NCBI RefSeq assembly: GCF_013031245.1
Contig: NZ_WPZL01000004.1
Span: 62,001 to 126,000 of the forward strand
Reading direction: 5' to 3'
Origin: Ruegeria lacuscaerulensis
GTDB taxonomy: Bacteria > Pseudomonadota > Alphaproteobacteria > Rhodobacterales > Rhodobacteraceae
DNA: 64,000 bases
Both the position numbers and the translations under genes were made by a program. Below are positions 26,776 through 36,512 of this stretch, in pieces. Positions within the stretch are counted from its first letter, which is position 1, and each line of letters starts with the position of its first letter. A model generated the notes under the pieces. That model ran no database searches. It saw only the letters and a program-made list of their open reading frames with translations, and was not told where the DNA came from.

Positions 26776-27776
26776 CAAACCGCGCTGTGCTGGCCGAAGC
26801 GCTGATCGCACAAACACCTTGGGCCAACGCAATCCGCGCGCCTCTGGCCGGGGATGCCTCATACCGCCGGTATGAACGCCTGACTGACCCGGCGACCGGT
26901 CGGACGGCCGTATTGATGGATTCCCCTCCGGGCCAGGCCGAACCTGTCGAAGCCTTCGTGCGTATGGCAGAGTATTTGCGATCCATCGGGCTCAGCGCAC
27001 CCGAGATTTATGCCGAGGACACACAATATGGCTTCCTGCTGCTCGAAGACTTGGGCGATGACCTGTTCGCCCGTGTTCTTGAGCAGCACCCTCAGATGGA
27101 ACGCGAGTTGTATGAGGCCGCAACGGATGTACTAATCGAGCTTCACGACGCACCCACCCTGTCGTTGCAATCCTATGACCCTACCCTGATGACAGAACTG
27201 GCCGCGCTATCCTTTACCACATACGCACAGGCGGTTCTTGGGACACATGATGCCGACGCGCGCGTGCGGTTCGAACATCGCTTTTCCGATATTCTGCATC
27301 AGGAGACTTCGGGAAAGAAAGTGGTCATCCAGCGGGATTACCACGCGGAAAACATGATCTGGCTACCGGATCGGACGGGAGTCCAGCGGGTCGGCCTGCT
27401 GGATTTTCAGACCGCAATGCTGGGCCATCCAGCCTATGACCTCGTCTCGATGCTGCAAGACGTCCGCCGCAATGTGGGACTGGGAACCGAAATGCGGATG
27501 CTGAACCGCTATATCGCGGCAACAGGCGAAAATGATCACGATTTTCGGACAGCTTACGCTGTGCTGGGGGCGCAGCGAAACCTGCGTATTTTGGGGGTCT
27601 TCGCGCGTCTGGCGACAGAACGTGGCAAACCTCAGTATGTGGATCTGATCCCGGCTGCCTGGGCGCATCTGATGCGCGATCTGGAACATCCTGCTCTGGT
27701 CAACGTTGCTGATCTGCTGCGAAGCGCCCTTCCCAACCCAACACCGGAAAATCTGAACAGGCTCAGACAGAAATGA
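26772..27776 (+). CDS. amgK: N-acetylmuramate/N-acetylglucosamine kinase (AmgK)
   Basis: AmgK phosphorylates the anomeric carbon of MurNAc or GlcNAc in the peptidoglycan-recycling route that bypasses de novo UDP-MurNAc synthesis. The 334-aa APH-fold kinase has GDASYRRYERL near the N-terminus, LLLEDLGDDLFA (hinge), the catalytic QRDYHAENMIWL and LDFQTAMLGHPAYDLVSML. Aminoglycoside phosphotransferase annotation is often given to this family, but the MurU gene four bases downstream supports AmgK. Confidence 0.92.
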   Translation: MTNRAVLAEALIAQTPWANAIRAPLAGDASYRRYERLTDPATGRTAVLMDSPPGQAEPVEAFVRMAEYLRSIGLSAPEIYAEDTQYGFLLLEDLGDDLFARVLEQHPQMERELYEAATDVLIELHDAPTLSLQSYDPTLMTELAALSFTTYAQAVLGTHDADARVRFEHRFSDILHQETSGKKVVIQRDYHAENMIWLPDRTGVQRVGLLDFQTAMLGHPAYDLVSMLQDVRRNVGLGTEMRMLNRYIAATGENDHDFRTAYAVLGAQRNLRILGVFARLATERGKPQYVDLIPAAWAHLMRDLEHPALVNVADLLRSALPNPTPENLNRLRQK

Positions 27777-28459
27777 CTCAACACCCCAATGCTGTCATGT
27801 TGTTTGCCGCCGGGTTCGGGACCCGCATGGGTGCGTTGACCAAAGATCGGCCCAAACCGCTGATCGAGGTCGCAGGTCGGCCCCTGATCGACCACGCGCT
27901 TGATCTGGTGGATGACCTGCGTCCCAACCGCGTGGTCGCTAACCTGCATTACCTTCCCGAACAGCTTGAGGCACATCTGGGCCCCAAAGGCGTACTGATT
28001 TCGCGGGAAGAGCCAGACATTCTTGAAACCGGCGGCGGGCTGCGCGCTGCACTGCCCTTGCTGGGATCGGGACCGGTGTTCACCCTGAACACCGATGCGA
28101 TCTGGTCCGGGCCAAACCCTCTGACCCTGCTGCGCGAGGCATGGGACCCCGACAGGATGGACGCGTTGATGATGTGCGTTCCCACCGCCCAGGCCATCGG
28201 GCACACCGGGAAAGGCGATTTTACCGCCGATGAGGATGGCCGGATCACCCGCGGCCCCGGATTGATCTATGGGGGCGCCCAGATCATGAAGACCGGGGGG
28301 CTGCAGAACTTCTCGGAAAAAGCGTTCTCACTGAACCTGCTTTGGGATCAGATGCAGAAGCAGGGCCGCTTGTTCGCCCTGTCATACCCCGGCCGCTGGT
28401 GCGATGTCGGACGCCCCGAAGGGATCGCTTTGGCCGAGGGGTTGATTGCCGATGTTTGA
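27773..28459 (+). CDS. murU: N-acetylmuramate-1-phosphate uridylyltransferase (MurU)
   Basis: MurU converts MurNAc-1-phosphate and UTP to UDP-MurNAc, completing the anabolic recycling route begun by AmgK. The 228-aa nucleotidyltransferase starts with AAGFGTRMGALTKDRPKPLI (nucleotide-binding loop and Lys) and has LETGGGLRAALPLLG, FTLNTDAIW (metal-binding Asp) and WCDVGRPEG at the end. Its stop lies within addB, an eight-base overlap. Confidence 0.93.
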   Translation: MTQHPNAVMLFAAGFGTRMGALTKDRPKPLIEVAGRPLIDHALDLVDDLRPNRVVANLHYLPEQLEAHLGPKGVLISREEPDILETGGGLRAALPLLGSGPVFTLNTDAIWSGPNPLTLLREAWDPDRMDALMMCVPTAQAIGHTGKGDFTADEDGRITRGPGLIYGGAQIMKTGGLQNFSEKAFSLNLLWDQMQKQGRLFALSYPGRWCDVGRPEGIALAEGLIADV

Positions 28460-31379
28460 GCCCAGCTCCGCACCGCGCGTCTTTGCGGTTCCACCCGGCG
28501 CGGATTTTCCGAAAGCGCTGGTCCACGGGCTGAGAAACCGCAACGCAGATTGCCCACCCGAGGCGTTGGCGCGGGTTCATCTGGTCGTCAACACCCGCCG
28601 CATGGCGCGCCGCGTGCGCGATCTGTTCGATCAGGGCCCGGCCTGTCTGTTGCCGCGCCTGTCGCTGGTCACCGATCTGGGCGAAAGCGTCGATCTGGCC
28701 CAAATTCCACCCGCCATCCCTCCGCTGCGGCGCAGGCTGGAACTGACACAATTAATTGCCAAATTGTTGGAACAACAGCCTGATCTGGCGGCGCGATCAT
28801 CCTTGTTTGACCTGTCTGACAGTCTGGCGGCCCTTATTGATGAAATGCAGGGCGAAGGTGTCTCACCCGACGCGATCCGGCAACTGGATGTCAGTGATAT
28901 GTCCGGCCACTGGGCTCGCGCGCAGGCTTTCATCGGCATTGCTGATCACTTCATCGACTCCGGCCCCGATACGCTGGATGCGCAGGCACGGCAGCGACTT
29001 GTGGTGGAGAACCTGATCGATCGCTGGCAAGGCGATCCGCCGCAGCACCCGGTCATCCTTGCCGGGTCTACCGGGTCGCGGGGGACTACGCTGATGCTGA
29101 TGGAGGCTGTCGCGCGCCTGCCGCAAGGGGCGCTGATCCTGCCGGGCTATGATTTCGACCAACCGGATCATGTCTGGCGGGGATTGGATGATGCCCTGGC
29201 CTCAGAGGATCACCCGCAATACCGGTTCCGCAAGTTGATGAACCAGCTTGAAATGCAGCCCGATCAGGTCATGCACTGGACCAACGATTGGCCTCCCTCA
29301 CCTGCGCGTAACCGCCTGATTTCACTTGCATTACGCCCGGCGCCGATCACCGATGCCTGGATGTCCGAAGGCCCTCGGTTGACCGAATTGGACAGCGCCA
29401 CCAATGACCTCACGTTGGTCGAGGCGCAATCTCCCCGTGCCGAGGCGCTCGCCATCGCCCTGCGCCTGCGGCAAGCAGCTGAGACCGGCCAGACCGCTGC
29501 ACTGATCACACCCGACCGGATGCTGACCCGTCAGGTCAGCGCTGCGCTGGACCGGTGGAATATCCTGCCCGATGACAGCGCCGGCTTACCGTTGCAATTG
29601 TCTCCGCCCGGCCGGTTCCTGCGCCATGTGGCAGGTCTTTTCGCCCGGCGTCTGGATGGTGAGGCGCTGCTGACCCTGCTCAAAAATCCGCTGTGCCACG
29701 ATGGCGGCGATCGCGGTGGGCATCTGTTGCATACCCGCGATCTGGAACTGGATTTACGGCGCCATGGTCCCCCATTCCCGGACAGCGCCAGCCTGACCGC
29801 ATTTGCCATTCGCAAGGAAATGCCCGAGGGCTGGATACAATGGCTGACGCGGCATTTCTGCGATCAGCAAATGGCGGGCGAGCGCCCTCTGTCTGACTGG
29901 GTTGCCCGACTACGCACACTGGCCGAGGCAATTTCGGCGGGGAGCGTCGGGGAAAGTGGCACGCTCTGGGACAAAAATGCAGGCCAAAACGCGCTGACAG
30001 TTTTGGCCGGATTGGAAGCAGAGGCGCAGCATGGCGGCCCAATGACCGCCTATGATTTCGCCGATTTGCTGGGTGCGCTTTTGGCGGGTGAAGAAGTTCG
30101 CGACCGGGACGCGCCGCACCCCCACATCATGATCTGGGGCACACTCGAAGCCCGTGTTCAGGGTGCAGACCTGCTTATACTGGGCGGTCTGAATGAAGGC
30201 AGTTGGCCTGAAGCCGCGTCGCCAGACCCATGGCTGAATCGTCAGATGCGCGACAAGGCCGGGCTTTTGCTACCAGAACGCCGGATTGGCCTGTCTGCAC
30301 ACGACTTCCAACAAGCTGTCGGTGCACCGGAGGTCTGGCTGACCCGCGCGACCCGGTCCGATGACGCGGAAACCGTGCCGTCGCGCTGGCTGAACAGGCT
30401 GACGAACCTGTTGCAGGGCTTGCCGGGGCAGGGTGGACCCGACGCCCTGTCCGATATGCGCAAACGCGGGCAGCAATGGCTGCGCTGGTCCGAGCAATTG
30501 GAAGTTGCGCCGCGAATAGACCCCGCACCGCGCCCGTCTCCGCGCCCACCGGTCCCGACCCGTCCGCGTCGTCTGAGCGTGACGGAAATCAAACGGCTGA
30601 TCCGCGACCCGTATGCGATCTACGCCAAACATGTGCTGCGTCTGAAGCCTCTGGACCCGTTGGTGCAGGCACCGGACGCCTTGCTCCGCGGTATCGTCAT
30701 CCACGAGATTCTGGAGCATTTCGTCAAAGACAGTGTGCTGGACATGGCATTGCTGACCCGAGAGAATTTCCTCAAGCGCGCCGAAAGCCTTTTGGATCAG
30801 CATGTTGCCTGGCCTACCGCTCGCAAGCTATGGCTGGCGCGGCTTGAATGTATCGCCGATGATTTTCTGAACGCTGAAACCGCCCGTCGTGGCGATGGTG
30901 GGCCAGTAGCGTTTGAAGCCGCAATGAAGCTGGTGCTGTCGCCGCTGGATTTCACAATTGCAGGCCGGGCGGACCGCATCGACCGCAACAGCCGGGGCGC
31001 CCTGCGGATCGTGGATTACAAAACCGGGACGCCGCCCACCGAAAGCCAGCAGGCCAAATTCGATAAGCAATTGTTGATTGAGGCCGCAATGGCCGAGCAG
31101 GGCGGTATTGAAGGAATCGACCCGACATCCGTCGCCGAGGCTGTGTTTATCGGCATGGGCGGGACCTATAAAGAGGTGCCCGCGCCACTGGTCAAGGAGC
31201 CTTCGGAAAAGGTTCTGGCCGAGCTGAAAGAGTTGATTTCCTCTTATTTAGAGCCTGATCAGGGATTCTCGTCCCGTCGAATGCTGCACAAGGATACGGA
31301 CATTGGCGATTATGATCATCTGGCCCGGTTCGGTGAATGGGACCGCACTGATGAAACTACGCCAGAGGACCTGACATGA
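28452..31379 (+). CDS. addB: Double-strand break repair protein AddB (alphaproteobacterial type)
   Basis: AddB is the second subunit of the AddAB helicase-nuclease that processes DNA ends for RecA. The 975-aa protein has an inactivated helicase-like body and a C-terminal RecB-type nuclease: RRLSVTEIKRLIRDPYAIYA at about 710, GIVIHEILEHF at about 746, and the metal-binding Asp and Lys residues in FTIAGRADRIDRNS and RIVDYKTGTPP at about 835-857. The ATG at 28452 is taken over a TTG six bases upstream. It overlaps addA by four bases. Confidence 0.95.
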   Translation: MFEPSSAPRVFAVPPGADFPKALVHGLRNRNADCPPEALARVHLVVNTRRMARRVRDLFDQGPACLLPRLSLVTDLGESVDLAQIPPAIPPLRRRLELTQLIAKLLEQQPDLAARSSLFDLSDSLAALIDEMQGEGVSPDAIRQLDVSDMSGHWARAQAFIGIADHFIDSGPDTLDAQARQRLVVENLIDRWQGDPPQHPVILAGSTGSRGTTLMLMEAVARLPQGALILPGYDFDQPDHVWRGLDDALASEDHPQYRFRKLMNQLEMQPDQVMHWTNDWPPSPARNRLISLALRPAPITDAWMSEGPRLTELDSATNDLTLVEAQSPRAEALAIALRLRQAAETGQTAALITPDRMLTRQVSAALDRWNILPDDSAGLPLQLSPPGRFLRHVAGLFARRLDGEALLTLLKNPLCHDGGDRGGHLLHTRDLELDLRRHGPPFPDSASLTAFAIRKEMPEGWIQWLTRHFCDQQMAGERPLSDWVARLRTLAEAISAGSVGESGTLWDKNAGQNALTVLAGLEAEAQHGGPMTAYDFADLLGALLAGEEVRDRDAPHPHIMIWGTLEARVQGADLLILGGLNEGSWPEAASPDPWLNRQMRDKAGLLLPERRIGLSAHDFQQAVGAPEVWLTRATRSDDAETVPSRWLNRLTNLLQGLPGQGGPDALSDMRKRGQQWLRWSEQLEVAPRIDPAPRPSPRPPVPTRPRRLSVTEIKRLIRDPYAIYAKHVLRLKPLDPLVQAPDALLRGIVIHEILEHFVKDSVLDMALLTRENFLKRAESLLDQHVAWPTARKLWLARLECIADDFLNAETARRGDGGPVAFEAAMKLVLSPLDFTIAGRADRIDRNSRGALRIVDYKTGTPPTESQQAKFDKQLLIEAAMAEQGGIEGIDPTSVAEAVFIGMGGTYKEVPAPLVKEPSEKVLAELKELISSYLEPDQGFSSRRMLHKDTDIGDYDHLARFGEWDRTDETTPEDLT

Positions 31380-34300
31380 GTGCCCGCAATGACGCAACTG
31401 AACGGCAGGTGCAGGCCGCGCGACCCGATGCCTCGACCTGGCTGGCGGCCAATGCGGGGTCGGGCAAGACGCGGGTTCTGACGGACCGGGTGGCCCGCCT
31501 GTTGCTGGGCGGGGTTCAGCCACAACACATTCTGTGCCTGACCTACACCAAAGCCGCCGCCAGCGAGATGCAGAACCGGTTGTTCAGGCGGTTGGGCGAA
31601 TGGGCCATGTTGGGAGATGGGCCGTTGCTGGCGCAATTGACCGATTTGGGTGTTCCGGGGATCATCAACCCCGACAGGCTTGCGCAAGCCCGCACGTTGT
31701 TTGCGCGCGCGATCGAAACACCCGGCGGGTTGAAGATTCAGACAATTCACTCGTTCTGCGCCTCATTGCTGCGACGCTTTCCGCTTGAAGCCGGCGTCAG
31801 CCCGCAATTTTCGGAAATGGAAGACCGAGCGGCGGCACTGCTGCGTGAAGAAATTGTCGAGGATTTCGCCGAAGGCCTGCAGGCCGCATTGATCGAAGAT
31901 GTCGCCCATTTCGTCACCGATACCGGGTTCGACAAGCTCACGGCTGCCATATCCCAAAAGCGCAACCTGTTTGCGCAGCCGATGGAGTGGTCCGACTTGC
32001 TGCTGCAGTTCGACCTGCCCGACGGGTTTGACGAAGACACCTTGCAGGCCCGCGTATTTCTGGGTGGCGAGGTTGAACTGATTCGCTCGATCCTGCCTGC
32101 TTTGACTGAAAGCGGCGGCAACAATGCCAAGGCCGCAGCAAAGCTCGCGGCGTTCACCGAGGCGCGGATCAGCAGCTTGCCTGTTTTGGAAAGCGTGTTT
32201 CTGACCGGAAAATCCGCCAAGGAACCCTTTACGGCAAAGATCAACAGCTTCCCAACCAAAGCGCTGCGCGAAGGGGCGCTGGCTGGGCACATGCCCAAGT
32301 TGGAAGCCTTCATGCTGCGGATCGAGGCCGCGCGGGAACACCGGCTGGCGCTGGTCGCCGCCCGCAAGACGCTGGTGCTGCACCGCTTCGCCGCTGCCTT
32401 CCTGCCGGAATACGAGCGGCGCAAGCAACTGCGCGGCTGGTTGGATTTCGACGATCTGATCCTGCGCGCGCGGCAGGTGCTGAACGATCCGGTCGTGGCA
32501 GAATGGGTGCTGTACCGGCTGGACGGCGGTATCGACCACATTCTGGTGGACGAGGCGCAAGACACCAGCCCCGATCAATGGGATGTGGTCGAGAAACTTG
32601 CGCAGGAATTCACCAGCGGGGAAGGGGCCCGGTCGGGGGTCGAGCGCACAATATTCGTCGTCGGTGATAAGAAGCAGTCGATCTATTCTTTCCAGGGCGC
32701 CGACCCGCAAGCCTTTGACCTGATGCAGGCTGAGTTCGGGCGAAAACTCACAGAATCAGGCTCTAAATTGTGGGATTTCACGCTTGAATACTCGTTCCGA
32801 TCGTCGAGCGCGATCCTGTCTCTGGTCGATATCCTGTTCGAGAACCGCGCTGATGCCGGTTTTCACAAGGAAAGCCAGCACCGCGCGTTCAAGGCCGATC
32901 TGCCCGGTCGCGTCGACCTATGGCCGGTGGTTGAAAAGGTCGAAGAGGACGATGATGGGAATTGGACCGATCCGGTGGATCGACCCGGCGCGCGGCACCA
33001 CAACACCATTCTGGCCGAGCAGGTCGCGCAGTCGATCAAGACGATGATCGACCGGGGTGAGACAATCCCGGAAGATGGCAAAACGACGGGCACATTTGTG
33101 CGCCGCAAGGTTCAACCAGGGGATTTTCTGATCCTCGTCCAACGCCGCTCGGACCTGTTTGCCGAGATCATTCGTGCCTGCAAGGCCGCAAACCTGCCCA
33201 TCGCCGGGGCCGACCGGCTGAAAGTGGGGGCGGAACTGGCCGTTAAGGATCTTGCCGCGCTGCTGAGCTTTCTTGCTACGCCCGAAGACAGCCTGTCTCT
33301 GGCCACCGTCTTGAAATCTCCGCTGTTTGGATGGACCGAACAACAGCTTTTCGATCTGGCCCATCGGCGAGAGGAACAATTCCTCTGGGCAGCGCTGCGG
33401 CGCCGCGCCGAGGAGTTTCCCGAAACGACGGCCGCGTTGAACAACCTGCGCTGTCAGATCGACTTTCTGCGTCCCTATGACCTGATCGAGCGCATCCTGA
33501 CGCGCCATGACGGGCGTCGTAAGCTGCTGGGTCGCCTGGGTGCCGAAGCCGAAGACGGGATCAATGCGCTGTTGTCGCAGGCGCTGGCTTACGAACGTAC
33601 CGACATTCCCAGCCTGACAGGATTTCTGGTCTGGATGCAAACCGACGATCTGGAAATCAAACGGCAGATGAGCGGCGTCGGCAACATGATCCGGGTGATG
33701 ACGGTGCATGGCGCCAAGGGGCTGGAGGCGCCGATTGTGATCTTGCCGGACACAGGAAAACGGCAGGCCCCGCGCGATGCCGAGATCATGGTGGGTGACG
33801 GAAAAGCCCTTTGGAAAGTACCCGCCGATGCCTCACCGGCGCTGATCGCCCGCGCACGTGCAGATGCCAGAGAGCGGGAGGAAAACGAACGGCTCCGGTT
33901 GCTATATGTGGCTCTAACACGGGCAGAAAAGTGGTTGATCGTGGGGGCTGCCGGGGATGTCGGCAAGGATGGAGGTAGCTGGTATCAGATGGTCGAGGCG
34001 GCAATGGCTCGTGCCGGAGCCACGCAGCTGCCGGGTTCCGGGACCTTGAGGTTGGCACACGGAGATTGGGAGGCGCTTCCGCTTGCGGAACGGGCAGGCA
34101 CTGCGGTCACCGAGACAGCGCTGCCCCGGCAATTCCTGTTACCTGCCACCGCACCCGAACCCGCTCCGGAAACGCTCAGCCCCTCAGATCTGGGTGGTGC
34201 CAAGGCACTGTCCGGCGACACGGGATTGCATGAAGAGGCCGCAAAGCTACGTGGCACACGCCTGCACCTGCTGCTCGAGCACCTGCCGTCCGTTGCCTCG

Positions 34301-34735
34301 GACAAATGGACACAGCTCGGCGTCCGGATTCTGCCCGATATGCAGGAAACGGAACGGCAAGAGCTGCTGGATGAGGCGCGCAGCGTGCTGACGGCGGACC
34401 ATCTGCAACCGGTTTTCGCGGCGGATGCGCTGGCCGAAGTGCCCGTTACGGCTGACCTGAACGGCCATCGGATGCATGGTGTGATCGACCGTCTTATCGT
34501 GACCGATGTCGACGTTCAGGTTGTTGATTTCAAATCGAATATGATGGTTCCGGACAGCCCGTTCGCGTGCCCCGAAGGTCTGCTGCGGCAGATGGGGGCC
34601 TATGCCCGGGCACTGTCTCAGATCTATCCCGACCGCGAGGTCCGCACCGCCATACTGTGGACGCGCACGGCGGACCTGATGTGGCTGCCACACGATCTTG
34701 TGACGGATGCACTGGGTCGCACCCAGATATCTTGA
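31376..34735 (+). CDS. addA: Double-strand break repair helicase AddA
   Basis: This 1119-aa UvrD-type helicase plus nuclease has Walker A AANAGSGKTRVL at about residues 24-35, motif Ia LTYTKAAASEMQNRL, the DEAQDTSPDQW Walker B/motif II, GDKKQSIYSFQGADP (motif III), MTVHGAKGLEAPIV (motif V) and LLYVALTRAEKWL (motif VI). The C-terminal nuclease has RGTRLHLLLEHLP, HGVIDRLIV and VVDFKSN. With AddB it makes a two-nuclease complex. It ends the tsaE-amgK-murU-addB-addA run. Confidence 0.97.
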   Translation: MSARNDATERQVQAARPDASTWLAANAGSGKTRVLTDRVARLLLGGVQPQHILCLTYTKAAASEMQNRLFRRLGEWAMLGDGPLLAQLTDLGVPGIINPDRLAQARTLFARAIETPGGLKIQTIHSFCASLLRRFPLEAGVSPQFSEMEDRAAALLREEIVEDFAEGLQAALIEDVAHFVTDTGFDKLTAAISQKRNLFAQPMEWSDLLLQFDLPDGFDEDTLQARVFLGGEVELIRSILPALTESGGNNAKAAAKLAAFTEARISSLPVLESVFLTGKSAKEPFTAKINSFPTKALREGALAGHMPKLEAFMLRIEAAREHRLALVAARKTLVLHRFAAAFLPEYERRKQLRGWLDFDDLILRARQVLNDPVVAEWVLYRLDGGIDHILVDEAQDTSPDQWDVVEKLAQEFTSGEGARSGVERTIFVVGDKKQSIYSFQGADPQAFDLMQAEFGRKLTESGSKLWDFTLEYSFRSSSAILSLVDILFENRADAGFHKESQHRAFKADLPGRVDLWPVVEKVEEDDDGNWTDPVDRPGARHHNTILAEQVAQSIKTMIDRGETIPEDGKTTGTFVRRKVQPGDFLILVQRRSDLFAEIIRACKAANLPIAGADRLKVGAELAVKDLAALLSFLATPEDSLSLATVLKSPLFGWTEQQLFDLAHRREEQFLWAALRRRAEEFPETTAALNNLRCQIDFLRPYDLIERILTRHDGRRKLLGRLGAEAEDGINALLSQALAYERTDIPSLTGFLVWMQTDDLEIKRQMSGVGNMIRVMTVHGAKGLEAPIVILPDTGKRQAPRDAEIMVGDGKALWKVPADASPALIARARADAREREENERLRLLYVALTRAEKWLIVGAAGDVGKDGGSWYQMVEAAMARAGATQLPGSGTLRLAHGDWEALPLAERAGTAVTETALPRQFLLPATAPEPAPETLSPSDLGGAKALSGDTGLHEEAAKLRGTRLHLLLEHLPSVASDKWTQLGVRILPDMQETERQELLDEARSVLTADHLQPVFAADALAEVPVTADLNGHRMHGVIDRLIVTDVDVQVVDFKSNMMVPDSPFACPEGLLRQMGAYARALSQIYPDREVRTAILWTRTADLMWLPHDLVTDALGRTQIS

Positions 34736-34795
34736 CCTTGGAATGTCGCGACCCTACGTTCAGTTCCCGAGTTTACCCCATTCAGGAGACAGAAT

Positions 34796-35116
34796 ATGTC
34801 GACCGTAGCCGTAACCGACGAAACCTTTGACGCCGAGGTTAAGAATTCCGACATCCCCGTGGTTGTCGATTTCTGGGCCGAGTGGTGCGGACCCTGTAAG
34901 CAGATCGGCCCGGCTCTGGAAGAACTGGCCAATGAATACGGCGGCAAGGTGAAAATCGCCAAGGTGGACGTCGACAGCAACCCAAATGCAGCCGCTGCAA
35001 TGGGAGTGCGCGGTATTCCGGCGCTGTTCATCTTCAAGGACGGTCAGGTCGTCTCGAACCGCGCTGGTGCCGCGCCGAAGGCCGCGCTGCAAAGCTGGAT
35101 CGACGAATCCATCTGA
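34796..35116 (+). CDS. trxA: Thioredoxin
   Basis: General cytoplasmic disulfide reductant. At 106 aa it has the normal length, with the active site WCGPC (Cys31, Cys34), the cis-Pro loop GIPALFIF and the Asp in [15 protein letters not shown] provides the ribosome-binding site. It is 60 bp downstream of addA and ends in an intrinsic terminator, so it may be read from its own promoter as well as from the addA transcript. Confidence 0.98.
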   Translation: MSTVAVTDETFDAEVKNSDIPVVVDFWAEWCGPCKQIGPALEELANEYGGKVKIAKVDVDSNPNAAAAMGVRGIPALFIFKDGQVVSNRAGAAPKAALQSWIDESI

Positions 35117-35135
35117 TCTGAGCGTTTTCTGATCA

Positions 35136-35166
35136 ACGGGCATCGCTGTGCGGTGCCCGTTTTTTC
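35136..35166 (+). terminator. Rho-independent terminator of trxA
   Basis: ACGGGCA and TGCCCGT pair over 7 bp around a 11-base loop and are followed by six T, 19 bp after the trxA stop. Confidence 0.88.
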
Positions 35167-35171
35167 TTTGG

Positions 35172-35936
35172 TTAGTCCGCACCTGACTCCGGTCCGATCC
35201 ATTCCAGCGGCAAGTTCACAACCGGCCCGTTTGGCCGATGGCGCCTGTCCAGAGCGTGAGGAAAACTCGTTGACCGGACTTTCCGTTTTGCGCGATCCCG
35301 CCGCACGAACGTGGCCTCGATCACTCGGGGAAATGTCTCATCTTCAATGTCCACAGTGCCAGAGGCATTATTGGGATGGATATGAGCGCACACAAACCCG
35401 TCTTTCAGGGCTGACAGGGCAGGGTGCGCCCTTTTGAAAGCAGCGGGCTTGGTGAGGATCGACGGAATGCGGTGAAGCTCCAGCACGATGAGGCGAAAGC
35501 GGTTCAGGTATTCGGCTGGCAGGGTAGAAAGAACGTTATACTCCGCACCTTCGATATCCATCTGCAGAATCATGTCGCCATCGGTCGGCGCAAACTGATC
35601 CATCCAATCCTGCAGCGAGATGACATCCTCGCCCGTTGCCGCGGCCAGATGCTTTTTGACAAAGACAGAGTCCGGGACGTTCAGCATCGGTTCGTCAACC
35701 GAGCCATCCGCCATAAAAGACGGGATCCCATGCTTCGCCAGGTCCAATTCAAAGCTGGATTGCCGCGAAACGCCCGGTGAAAAACAGGCGACGATACCTT
35801 CCAGATCGCTGGGCAACAGATACCCGCCATCGCCAAAATCACCTACGCGGATGAGCTTGTACCCCAGATCATAAGGTCTGATCACATCAGCGAAAAAAAC
35901 CCGGCGGTCGGCAGTCGTCATATCAGATCCGGACAT
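35172..35936 (-). CDS. FkbM-family methyltransferase
   Basis: The 254-aa SAM-dependent methyltransferase of the FkbM type has GDFGDGGYLLPSDL at about residues 32-45, GDMILQMDIEGAEYNVLSTL (SAM-binding/catalytic core, Asp-Ile-Glu-Gly) and RLIVLELHRIP. FkbM enzymes methylate sugars or polyketides, and in bacteria often accompany polysaccharide genes, none of which is nearby here. An alternative start five codons in (MTTADRR) is possible. It is convergent with trxA. Confidence 0.85.
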   Translation of the reverse strand: MSGSDMTTADRRVFFADVIRPYDLGYKLIRVGDFGDGGYLLPSDLEGIVACFSPGVSRQSSFELDLAKHGIPSFMADGSVDEPMLNVPDSVFVKKHLAAATGEDVISLQDWMDQFAPTDGDMILQMDIEGAEYNVLSTLPAEYLNRFRLIVLELHRIPSILTKPAAFKRAHPALSALKDGFVCAHIHPNNASGTVDIEDETFPRVIEATFVRRDRAKRKVRSTSFPHALDRRHRPNGPVVNLPLEWIGPESGAD

Positions 35937-36161
35937 AGAAACTCCGCTGAGGCTGATCTCTTCAGGTCAACATGTCTTGTCACGCAAAATTGCGGAATAC
36001 CAGTATTGTTTAGCTTCTGGATCTAACCGGGTCTTCAGAACGCATGATCGCTCCAGTTGTTATAAAGGCCTATTCCAGGCAGCATTTTTGTTTGAACCCG
36101 AACAGGATATCGGGTTGCCTTGCCGCATATGAGCACCCTCTCCAAACCAGATGAGGCAGAA

Positions 36162-36512
36162 ATGGCAAAAACACGGGTTCTTGTGGAATTCGGCATGGGC
36201 ACCTCGCTAAGGCGCAAGGATTACACCGAGGCCGCATTGCGCGCGATCAAGGACGCGCTGTGGCACAACTCGATTAACATGGCCGAGCTGTTCGGCTTTC
36301 CGAAAGAAGCGATGATCATCGATGCGGAGATCGGCGTGCAGCAGCCGGATCAGGTCGATGTAGAGAGGCTGAAAGCGGTTTTCCCCTACGGCCAGCCCAA
36401 CATCACTGTTACCCAGGGTGGTCTGGATGTCGATAAACCAGACAGCGAAGGCCGCACGGTTATCGCCAACGCGGCCCTTGTCGTTTCCTTTGATATAGAG
36501 CCCGCACAATGA
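36162..36512 (+). CDS. Lin0512-family protein, first of a tandem pair
   Basis: This 116-aa conserved hypothetical starts AKTRVLVEFGMGTSLRRKDY and continues with AALRAIKDALWHNSINMAEL and TQGGLDV, matching the small Lin0512 family whose role is not established. The start at 36162 aligns with its paralogue; two upstream ATGs would add 11 or 14 unmatched residues. It overlaps its paralogue by four bases (ATGA), so equal production of the two is likely. Confidence 0.8.
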   Translation: MAKTRVLVEFGMGTSLRRKDYTEAALRAIKDALWHNSINMAELFGFPKEAMIIDAEIGVQQPDQVDVERLKAVFPYGQPNITVTQGGLDVDKPDSEGRTVIANAALVVSFDIEPAQ

